Source: Meandrina meandrites
Taxonomy: Eukaryota > Cnidaria > Anthozoa > Scleractinia > Meandrinidae
Reading direction: 5' to 3'
Length of the DNA: 64,000 nt
NCBI GenBank assembly: GCA_963693305.1
Contig: OY855908.1
Span: forward strand, 8,407,001 to 8,471,000
Shown: positions 54,739-63,364 of the stretch, one piece after another
Layout: each line of letters starts with the position of its first letter
Numbering within the stretch: position 1 is the first letter of the stretch
The notes under the pieces: model-generated
Seen by the model: only the letters and a program-made list of their open reading frames with translations
The model's database searches: none
What the model was told of the DNA's origin: nothing
Program-made: the position numbers and the translations under genes

Positions 54739-55602
54739 TCAAGTTCTATAAGTAACTCTATATTGTCTTGAATGCTTTCGGAACTTCATTCGTTTCAAAG
54801 TTTCTCTGAAAAAAGGAATTCTAAAACTGTAAATAATTGGATTGGCCAAAGAATTGGCTAAATAAAACACGGTCAAACTGAAACGCAGAGTTGAAAAAAC
54901 ACATGTGGAACAAGCATAATTAATGAAATGAAATATGATAATCGGAAGCCAACAGACAAGTGACACAGCTATTACAATGAACAGAGTTCGTGAGAGTTTC
55001 TTGCTCTGCTGCAGCCCGTTTTGTCTGTTATGAGCCACATCAATGGCAGGAACTCTGCAGTTAAGTCTTCTTCGGATTGCCAAATAAGATACGCAGATAA
55101 TCATCAAAGGTAAAATGATGGGTAAGCTGAGAATAACTCGCCAAAATTCGACATTTAAAATGCCATTGACATCTGGGAAAGCCAGTGTACCTATAGCGAA
55201 TCCACATACCCATACTAAAATCACTCTGTAGATGTAACCTTTGGCGCTTGCAACTCGATGGTGGAGCGGCCAAATCAAAGCATATGCACGTTCCAATGAA
55301 ATGACTGCAAGGGAAAACAGTGACGCGAAGTAAAACGTTGTTAGAAATGCGATTGCAATGTGTTGATAACTATCGATAATGAAACCGATATGATGTAGAA
55401 TAAAAATCGTTCCAGTTATGGTCATTTCACCGATTCCAACAAATAGATCGGCAACGGCTAAGTTTATAAGAAGAAAGGAAGTTCGCTTCAGTCTGTTACG
55501 GTGTTTCCAAAACACGAATATTGTGAAGATGTTGCCACTGAAAACGAGTAAGGATTCCACAACAATAACACAGAAAATTACAATAGCAGTTATGTTGTAC
55601 AT
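54739..55602 (-). CDS. Group 4 class A GPCR
   Basis: Intact 287-aa receptor from the ATG at 55602 (MYNIT); the 11-codon upstream extension starts with GTG. Full-length outer loop 1 (HHIGFIIDSYQHIAIAF), E104-R105-A106, P5.50, CWLP, His at 6.55 (PIIIFH), CSTC, NPIIY. The inner loop 2 start reads WPLHHRVAS, with the usual Arg changed to His. Sequon N3-I-T. Confidence 0.92.
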   Translation of the reverse strand: MYNITAIVIFCVIVVESLLVFSGNIFTIFVFWKHRNRLKRTSFLLINLAVADLFVGIGEMTITGTIFILHHIGFIIDSYQHIAIAFLTTFYFASLFSLAVISLERAYALIWPLHHRVASAKGYIYRVILVWVCGFAIGTLAFPDVNGILNVEFWRVILSLPIILPLMIICVSYLAIRRRLNCRVPAIDVAHNRQNGLQQSKKLSRTLFIVIAVSLVCWLPIIIFHFINYACSTCVFSTLRFSLTVFYLANSLANPIIYSFRIPFFRETLKRMKFRKHSRQYRVTYRT

Positions 55603-55744
55603 ATCAGATATAGATCTTGATGTTGTAAAGCTCACTGGAACAGTTACAGCTATTTTGCTATCGTGTAAGTTTTAGTGACTCGATAGGCATCCACAAGACA
55701 ACGCCCATTGCTCCCACTTCTCCTTTTCACTAAAATCCCGAGTT

Positions 55745-55761
55745 GGACTCAATATTTAAAA
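55745..55761 (-). promoter_or_regulatory. TATA-like element of the 54739-55602 gene
   Basis: Coding-strand TTTTTAAATATTGAGTCC, about 150 bases before the ATG. Confidence 0.35.
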
Positions 55762-55999
55762 ATTAATTTGAAATGAACCTTTCAACAAAAGTTTCTTCCT
55801 AATGGACGAAAAATGAAAGGGTTTTATGCAAGTGATGTACTTAATGTGACATTTAAAGTTATTAAGGACACCTTGGTAGAAATAATGAAAAGAATATGGA
55901 TCTAATTTTTATTATTTATTGTGAGTTCTATATGTTAACAGTGGGTTTGAAGTCTATTCCACATATCTCATTCGTCTTCCACCTTTTCAACTGTCAGCA

Positions 56000-56216
56000 A
56001 AGATGTCATAGCTTTTTTGAACAATAGTTTTATTGAAAGCACAGCGGAACAATTCTTGTCTATTTTCAATTAAAATTTGTAGCTCGCCATGCTATTGGAG
56101 CAAATTGGATTACACCTTTTTATTTTATATCCTGTTGCTAAAAGAAATATATCAAGCAAATAATTATGATAGCCGCTTTTCCTGCCTTAATTTGTTCCCG
56201 AGTGTTGTCATAGATT
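56000..56216 (+). pseudogene. Divergent relic: receptor 5' flank plus a TM6 scrap
   Basis: Same composition as 47700-47940. Here the TM6 codons are slightly clearer (atagccgcttttcctgcctt = IAAFPAL). Confidence 0.55.
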
Positions 56217-56746
56217 GGAATCGGGGCTACCTTAATAATTTTCAAAACATCAAACCCTTTCATAATACTTCAAAAACTCAGTAATAATTCCTTAAGAAAA
56301 TACAAAAGGCATTTTTACATCTTCTTCTTTTTGTATTTTATAGTATATTGTATAGTTCTTAGCATAGAATAACCGACCTTTGGATTTGCTAATAAACCAT
56401 TATTATCACTATTATTATTGCAGTCTTTTGTGGGTGGGCGGCTGGAATATGGCAAATAATTTTCTTATCTCAGACAGTAGTATTAATTGAACCGCTAGAG
56501 AAAAGGTTCCTGAAAATTCTGTAGGCGCATACATTTTTCCAGGTGTTATTATTTTGAAATTTAGATTGCGTTTCGTTTTTGTTTCGTTTCATCCTGTGTT
56601 ATTAAAACAGCCCCAGCACTAAACAATACATATGGACTTATATACTCCAACCCGAGTGGGAGGTCCCAACTCATTATCGATACGATAGCAATACTTCAGT
56701 TGCCACTTTGAGGCCAAGCTTCACTCACTGCAGAACAAAAAACAAT

Positions 56747-56793
56747 AACGAACGAACGAACGAACGAATGAACGAACGAACAAACGAACGAAA
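56747..56793 (+). repeat. (AACG)n microsatellite in a receptor leader
   Basis: About eleven AACG/AACA/AATG units between the conserved ctcactgcagaac and the ATG at 56850. A short form (aacgaacgaaaaacgaac) is at 48703-48720. Confidence 0.9.
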
Positions 56794-56849
56794 CTACAAA
56801 CTTATAGTGCAACACCTGTTTAAATTAACACTGAGTTACGTCAATTATC

Positions 56850-57470
56850 ATGTCCAATACGGCTCTTCTTGTAATAATGTTTTTTTGCGTATTTGAATCT
56901 TTGATTATTATTGTTGGCAACATTTTCACCATTCCGTAGCAGGCTGAAGCGAACTTCCTTTCTTCTCATAAACTTAGCCATTGTGGATCTACTTGTTGGA
57001 ATCACAGAGCCAATAGTGTTAGGAACGTTTGATATCCCTAAACATGCTGAAGAAGCCAACCATCAACAGCATCAAATATGGCGATATTTTATCCCCACTT
57101 CAAACAACTTTTTCTTTCGTATTACTATTTTTCCTTATGTACTCATTTCTCTGGAACGTGCATTTGCTTTAATTTGGCTTCTCCGCCATCGAGTAGCAAG
57201 TACTAAAGGTTCCATTTACAGTGTTATTTTTGCGTGGATAGCTGGAACATCTGTTGGCGCATTAATCTTGCTAGGTGGACACGACATCTTGAGCTTCGTA
57301 CACTCTACAGATGTATTTGGCTGTACCGTGGTTTTATTTTTGATCACGATGTGTGTGTCTTACCTGTCAATCCAAACAAGACTTAACCTCAGATTTTCTG
57401 CTATTAATGCTGCCCATAACCGATAAAATGGGCTGCATGAAAATGCCAATTTTTCCCCTACACTTTTGTC
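56850..57470 (+). pseudogene. Group 3 GPCR pseudogene, TM1 to loop 3
   Basis: ATG at 56850 gives MSNTALLVIMFFCVFESLII and GNIFTIP, then a stop after a deletion of the FVFWKHRN segment. The frame continues from 56940 (RLKRTSFLLINLAIVDLLVG), with outer loop 1 damage, SLERAFALIWLLRHR, TM4-TM5, and AINAAHNR followed by a stop. TM6-TM7 are replaced by repeat R at about 57480; 3' flank resumes at about 58360. A promoter-like block lies near 56540-56620. Confidence 0.85.
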
Positions 57471-57479
57471 AGGATGTTG

Positions 57480-58355
57480 TAGGATAGACTTCCCAACTAT
57501 ATCCTACGGAGCCGTAAAGAGTAGTCCTTTATCGGTTAGCAGTTGAAAAGTTCCATGTACGTTTTCTTTATTTCAAAAATTATGACCGTTTGTATCAGCA
57601 CATGTAGGAGTATTAAAGATTTTTTCACCTATATATCAAAATCAACCCATTTCAGCATTTGCTGGAACTGTAATGGAACTCAACTATCTTGAAGACTGGA
57701 AAATGGCTAAAGGTGTAATATTCCGATCTGTGAAGCAGGTGAGCTGTTTCTATAACAAGATCTACTCAAATGGGTCGATTTCGATATAGGTGGAAATGTC
57801 GTAAATACTCGTACATGTACTGATACAAAAGGTCATAACTTTAAAATGCTAAAAACGTACATGGGATTTTGCACATTTTGGCCCATTAAGGATTACACTT
57901 TCCGGCTGTTTAGGGTAGATTTAGCAACCACGTCCCAAGTTTCAAAAATTAGCCCTTAAATCAAGGTTATTTTCAGCCTGCGACCGAAGCCGAACTGTGG
58001 TGTTCATAATAAGCTTAATTTCGCATTTCCAGATAAAATGAGGGAAAATTTGCTACTTTCGTAGTAAACTAGAAATGTTTATGTGCAAATTGATATAAAA
58101 TTTCTTGGTAGACGACGCGAGTAAAACATTTTACAGTGACTTGAAAAATGCCTTATTTAAATTTTTCGGACGTTGTGGCGGACCCGGAAGAGGCAAAATA
58201 TTTTATTGATCCTAACGCGACCATTAAATTATTTCGAATCAAACCAAATGTGTTTTAGTTCTAGCCTTGGTAAAGTCTTTCAGTTGCCAGAGTTTTAAGC
58301 AAAATTATTTTTAATGCGATTTTGCGAGTTGGTGGTTCTGACAGAGACAGCCTCT
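57480..58355 (-). repeat. Interspersed repeat R, copy 2 (inverted)
   Basis: Reverse-complement relative of 32420-33225, with the same inner hairpin (cctatatatcaaaatcaacc and gggtcgatttcgatatagg). It ends gacagagacagcctctt, matching aagaggctgtctctgtt at the start of copy 1. Confidence 0.65.
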
Positions 58356-59079
58356 TAATATATTCAAGGAAAGAAAAACAGCAACGGAAAGGAAGATTCA
58401 AACGATGAACAGGTTTTGTCATGAATGACAAAAGGGCGATCATTTATTTGCTTACAAATGTCGATCTATAAATTTGTCAATTGTATACGAGCGAGAGCTT
58501 GCTTTCAATAGTTCCTTGCTGCTAAATTTCTATTTGATCGGAGTAAATTGATCGTTGTTTTCTTTTTAATACGGCTCCTCAGAAGACTGGGGTTGGAAGT
58601 GAAACGCTGAATCTGATTCCTAACCGAGAAAAGCGCGGTTATGGCTCCTGAGGGACACAATTCTTATCATTTTCTATTTTGGAAAAGTTACTGCAATGAC
58701 CATCCACGCAGGGACAGTTTTAATAAAGATGCCATTTCTATTTTTCTACCCTTAAATCTAGCAAAATTGTTACCCTTCGTGGGAAGAGTCTAAGGAAAAG
58801 TGAACGATTAATGGTACACCGAAGAAATTTTGGAATTTTGGAAAAGCCCGTATTATACACGCAGTTTATACAAGGAAATGCTTCTAGAATGTGTTTCACG
58901 GTTTTATTAATAATCTCCAACTTCTCAACTTGATTGGAGCTCGTGGCTATCAATTATTTACCGTGATTGTAAACGTTACTAGCCTAAATCAATCTTCTTT
59001 CTGAACTAAAAGTGATCTACAGCACACAACACATTTACTGCCAAAACTTGAAAAATGTATAACTTGGAAAATATATATA
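58356..59079. other. Group 3 3' flank, no gene
   Basis: Matches flanks at 23010-23420 and 49130-49420, including the phrase related to the 38088 palindrome at 58680-58725 (tgaccatccacgcagggaca). Confidence 0.5.
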
Positions 59080-59759
59080 TAGGGTCTATGTTAATTTTGA
59101 AAGCACACGGCGAGCAGTCGGTTTTTGTTCCTGGAAGCCTCCGCACGACCTGAAGGTAAAATTATGTATATCAGGATAAAGGAGGAGGGAATGAGGTGCT
59201 TCTCGCTGCTTAATATCGATTCGCATTGTACACTTTCGTGTTTCGGCCTCGCACGCTAGGAAAAGAAAGACACTGCTGCCAGTCTGTTTGAAATAGACTT
59301 GGATAAAAACTCTTTTGGGCATACACCTGAAAAATCCAAATGCGCAAGTTACTTTTGCGAGGTCAACTGCAAGCGTGATAGAGTTCCAGCAAAAACTGAG
59401 GTTCCAAGTCAAGAAAGGAGGTGAGGACGCCATCTAATTGTAAGAAAAAGTGCCCTGGAACTCTAAAACTTGTAGAAGAAAACAGAAGGAATATCAGAGA
59501 GGGATTAAGATTTAATGTATTTTGACTAGAAGCTTATTTTCACCAGTTAGAATTGCTTTCTGATTCATTAACATGACTACTTGAAATCGATATCTTTTAT
59601 TTTTAATATTTTAAGAAACCAACACAAGTATATTCTTAACAGTCCCTGAAGAGTTATCACAATAACAGAATAACGCTTCTATTTTATTTAACAAACAAAG
59701 AAAAGCCTTCATTCTAGCTTCTGTTGCCACAAGATGTTGAACTTTCATCCGTATATGTT
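59080..59759 (-). repeat. Group 4 3' block, copy e
   Basis: Shorter copy; the hairpin-bearing start is missing. Minus-strand poly(A)-type signals lie near 59597-59612. A 115-codon minus-strand frame here is disrupted in the sister copies and is not called a gene. Confidence 0.6.
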
Positions 59760-60602
59760 TCAAGTTCTATAAGTAACTCTATATTGCTTTGAATGCTTCC
59801 GGAACTTCATTCGTTTCAAAGTTTCTCTGAAAAAAGGAATTCTAAAGCTGTAAATAATTGGATTGCTCAAGGAATTGGCTAAATGAAACACGGTCAAACT
59901 GAGACGCAGAGTTAAAGAAACGCATGTGGAACAAACATAATCAATGAAATGAAATATGATAATCGGAAGCCAACAGACAAGTGACACAGCTATCACAATG
60001 AATAGAGTTCGTGAGAGTTTCTTGCTCTGCTGCAGCCCGTTTTGTCTGTTATGAGCCATATCGATGGCAGGAGCTCTGCGGTTAAGTCTTTTGCGGATTG
60101 CCAAATAAGATACGCATATAATCATTAAAGGTAAGATGAAGAGTGAGCTGAGAATAACTTGCCAAAGTTCGACTTTCAAAATGCCGTTGACAACTGGAAA
60201 TGACAGTGTACCTGTAGATAATCCACATACCCATACTAAAATCACACAGTATATGTAACCTTTGGTGCTTGCAACTCGATGGCGGAGCGGCCAAATCAAA
60301 GCATATGCACGTTCCATTGAAATGACTGCAAGGAAAAACAGTGACGCAAAGTAAAACGTTGTTAAAAATGCGATTGCAATGAGATCGATGTGATGCAGAA
60401 TAAATATCGTTCCAGTTATGGTCATTTGACCGATTCCAACAAATAGATCAGCGACGGCTAAGTTTATAAGAAGGAAAGAAGTTCGCTTCAGTCTGTTACG
60501 GTGTTGCCAAAACACGGTTATTGTGAAGATGTTGCCACTGAAAACGAGTAAGCATTCAACTACAATAACACAGAAAAGTACAATAGCAGTTAAGTTGGAC
60601 AT
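59760..60602 (-). CDS. Group 4 class A GPCR with short outer loop 1
   Basis: Intact 280-aa receptor from the ATG at 60602 (MSNLT; sequon N3-L-T). It shares the seven-residue outer loop 1 deletion with the 46478 gene, but its TM6 (CWLPIIIFHFIDY, His at 6.55) follows the 54739 gene, another mosaic pattern. In inner loop 1 the otherwise invariant Lys of [10 protein letters not shown] is Gln (FWQHRNRLKR). E97-R98-A99, CSTC, SNPIIY. Confidence 0.92.
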   Translation of the reverse strand: MSNLTAIVLFCVIVVECLLVFSGNIFTITVFWQHRNRLKRTSFLLINLAVADLFVGIGQMTITGTIFILHHIDLIAIAFLTTFYFASLFFLAVISMERAYALIWPLRHRVASTKGYIYCVILVWVCGLSTGTLSFPVVNGILKVELWQVILSSLFILPLMIICVSYLAIRKRLNRRAPAIDMAHNRQNGLQQSKKLSRTLFIVIAVSLVCWLPIIIFHFIDYVCSTCVSLTLRLSLTVFHLANSLSNPIIYSFRIPFFRETLKRMKFRKHSKQYRVTYRT

Positions 60603-60746
60603 TTCAGATGTTGATTTTGATGTTATAAAGCTCACTGGAACAGTTACAGCTATTTTGCTATCGTGTAAGTTTTAGTGACTCGATAGGCATCCACAAAACA
60701 ACGCCCATTGCTCCCACTTCTCCTTTTCACCCAAATCTCGAGTAGG

Positions 60747-60761
60747 ACTCAATATTTAAGA
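60747..60761 (-). promoter_or_regulatory. TATA-like element of the 59760-60602 gene
   Basis: Coding-strand CTTAAATATTGAGTCC, about 150 bases before the ATG. Confidence 0.35.
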
Positions 60762-60949
60762 ATTGATTTGAATTGACTTTTCGACAAAAGTTTTTTCCTA
60801 TTGGACGAAAAATGAAAGGGTTTTGTTGTAACTTAATTATCTTGATGTGAAATATGATAAAAGAAGTTATTAACATGAATCTTATTTTTATTAGATATTG
60901 TGAGTTGTTTATATTAACAGTAGGTTTGAAGTCTATATTTCATATGTTC

Positions 60950-61190
60950 ACCTGTTCAATTGTCAGCCAAGATGTGATAGCTGATTTAAACAGTAGTTTT
61001 ATTAAAAGCACAGCGGCACAACTCTTTTGTCTGCCATTGGATCAAATTGGAAGTTGTACATTGTTCATATATTTTCACTTTTTTTGTTTGATATCTTGTA
61101 ATTAAAAACACCAGATCGAGAAAATAGTTATGGTAGCAGCTTTTCCTGCCTTAGTTTGTTCCCGAATGTTGTCACAGATTAGAATCGGAG
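60950..61190 (+). pseudogene. Divergent relic: receptor 5' flank plus a TM6 scrap
   Basis: Third relic of the 47700-47940 type, with gtagcagcttttcctgcctt (VAAFPAL) near 61133. Part of the promoter block around ATTGG is deleted. Confidence 0.55.
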
Positions 61191-61529
61191 CCACCTAAAT
61201 AGTTTTCAAAACATCGAGGTCGTTCTGAACCCCTCTAATAAAGTTCTTTTAACTTTGCCAAACGTTTTATCATGACACGCTGATTATAACTTCATAAAAT
61301 AGAAGTCACTGAGGTTATAAATTATTTACCGTGATTGTAAAAGTCACGAACCTAAATAAATCTTCCATCTGAACTAAGGGTGATTTTCAGCACACAACGC
61401 ATTTGCTGCCAAAACTAGTCAATTTTATAACTCGGAAAAATCTTTCCATAGAGATGACATCTTATTAGAAGCAATGCATATGCTAAATAGAAAACTGTTC
61501 ATCCGGCAGTATATTATTCTTGGAATATT

Positions 61530-61660
61530 TTTATATAGATATTTTACATGAGAAAGCAAAGAGCTCTGAGTCGAAAAGGTGACCTCATTTAGCGTGCAGT
61601 AGGCGAAAATAATTTGTCAAAAGTTAATTAAAAATCGCGTCAAGCAATAAAATTGGAAGT
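61530..61660 (+). promoter_or_regulatory. Putative promoter of the 61867 gene
   Basis: TTTATATAG (61530-61538), TTAATTAA, and ATTGG (61652-61656) in the group 2 order. Confidence 0.35.
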
Positions 61661-61866
61661 TTTAATTAATATGTTTTCAAAACCCTAACAAATATCTCTT
61701 CAAACAAAGCATGTTAGGCGGGCGTCACAGCTTGACTTTGACAACGAAAGCAAATCTTGCCTCTTTTTAGCAAAACTCGAATCACTGGGAAAAAACAGAA
61801 CCAACGGTTTTATGCCACGTCGATTCAAGATATTCAAAAGAACGTCCGAGTGACGAGACATATGCG

Positions 61867-62745
61867 ATGTCCAATACAGCTATTATTGTAATTATTTGTG
61901 CTGCTGTATTTGAGTTATCGATCATTATTGTTGGCAACATTTTCACCATCTTCGTGTTTCGGAAGCACCGCAACAGACTGAAACGGACTTCTCTTCTGCT
62001 TATAAACTTAGCTGTGGCAGATTTACTTGTTGGATTGACAGAACTGATAGCGATTGTAGCATATAATCTGCCACGGGAGCTTAACGATTACAGTTTGTTC
62101 AACAGCACTGTAAATGGTCTTTTTGAACTCGCATTGCATACGTTGTTTTCTTTCGCGTCAGTATTTTTCCTTGTACTCATTTCTCTGGAATGTGCATATG
62201 CTTTGATTTGGCCTTTCCGCCATCGAGCAGTGAGCACCAAGGTTTACATTTACAGCGTCATTTCTGTGTGGGTGGCTGGAATATCTTCAGGTACATTGTC
62301 GTTTCTTGGTTCACGCGACATCATAGATGATGCAATTTGGAAAGTTGCAGGTTGTTTTGTAATCATTTTATGCGTAACCGTGATCTGCGTGTCTTATCTG
62401 GCAATCCGTAAAAGACTTAACTACAGAGTTTCTGCCCTCGACGGGGCTCGGAATAACAGGCAAACGGATCTAGAGCAGAAGGCAAAACTGTCCAGAACTC
62501 TGTTTATTGTGATAGCGGCGTCTTTTCTCTTTTGGTTTCCTTCTATGGTAGTTTACGGTATTTCCTCTCTTTGTTCGAAATGTTTTCCTTTAATTGTAGT
62601 CCATATTTTTGATATGTTTCGTTTGGCGAATTCTGCCGTTAATCCAATTATTTACAGTTTTAGGATCCCGGTGTTCAGGGAAACGTTCAAGCGAATAAAA
62701 CTCTGCAAACAGTCAAAACAATATACAGTTAGCTATAGACCTTAA
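61867..62745 (+). CDS. Group 2 class A GPCR with Glu-Cys-Ala
   Basis: Intact 292-aa receptor, gap-free against the 38928 protein: N24, D52, sequon N79-S-T, E108-C109-A110, FWFP, Tyr at 6.55, CSKC, NPIIY, tail SKQYTVSYRP. Private changes in otherwise fixed positions: W32 of FVFWKHR is Arg (FVFRKHR), and WPLRHR reads WPFRHR. G at -3 of the ATG. AATAAA lies near 62816. The 3' flank lacks about 1 kb (including the SINE) present after 38928. Confidence 0.9.
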   Translation: MSNTAIIVIICAAVFELSIIIVGNIFTIFVFRKHRNRLKRTSLLLINLAVADLLVGLTELIAIVAYNLPRELNDYSLFNSTVNGLFELALHTLFSFASVFFLVLISLECAYALIWPFRHRAVSTKVYIYSVISVWVAGISSGTLSFLGSRDIIDDAIWKVAGCFVIILCVTVICVSYLAIRKRLNYRVSALDGARNNRQTDLEQKAKLSRTLFIVIAASFLFWFPSMVVYGISSLCSKCFPLIVVHIFDMFRLANSAVNPIIYSFRIPVFRETFKRIKLCKQSKQYTVSYRP

Positions 62746-62879
62746 CTCAAAGTTTTAAGTTAGGAAAAAAAGTATCTAGGATCAGAAATGTTGAAGTATT
62801 ATATGACGATTGTGTAATAAATAATTTTAAGCTCGGTAAAGAAATGACAAATATGTTATGTTCATTTATGAAAGTAATT

Positions 62880-63010
62880 ACAATATATATAGACAAATGC
62901 ATATGTTTTGTTAGATGTTAATTAAAAATTACAGCTCGCAATAACATTGGAAGTTGTAGATTGTAATTTTTGGGATATGAAGTTTTTATTTGAACATGTT
63001 GTTTAGCAGC
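62880..63010 (+). promoter_or_regulatory. Orphan group 3-type 5' flank without a receptor
   Basis: Copy of 41015-41150: TATATATAG, TTAATTAA, cattggaagttgtagattgt, gatatgaagtttttatttg. It is followed by the same non-receptor sequence. Confidence 0.5.
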
Positions 63011-63364
63011 AACAGATGGAATTGAAATATTCCTTAGAAGTTAGGATTCATGAAAGGATTCTTGAGCACTCTGGTAGCGAAAGCAAAGCCACTGCTTTTT
63101 TAAGAATGAGATTTTGCCTTTTTTTCTACATCACCTACTAACCAGGTCAGATTGTTTCGTTTATACAGTTTCTTCATACGGAAATTCTGATGTTTTATTT
63201 ATTAAATACTAAGATGTTTGTTTCATTTATATCAAGAAGAATCTGTTCACCATCGTTTAAGGTTGATAGGATATGATTTCTACCGTCTCTAAAGAATATC
63301 ATTGGTTTTGTAAAGTGCCTTTATAAAGCTCAAATTATCAACGTCGCCGTCCTATACGAAAATA
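63011..63364. other. Intergenic flank shared with 41155-42185
   Basis: Same text as after the orphan flank at 41150, without the GC-rich repeat cluster. No gene. Confidence 0.5.

Noticed and set aside
59086..59433. 115-codon minus-strand frame downstream of the 59760 gene, with similar text at 25599-25808
   Set aside because: In the sister 3' blocks (54100-54300, 63600-63750) the same stretch has stops and frameshifts. It is best explained as shared noncoding sequence.
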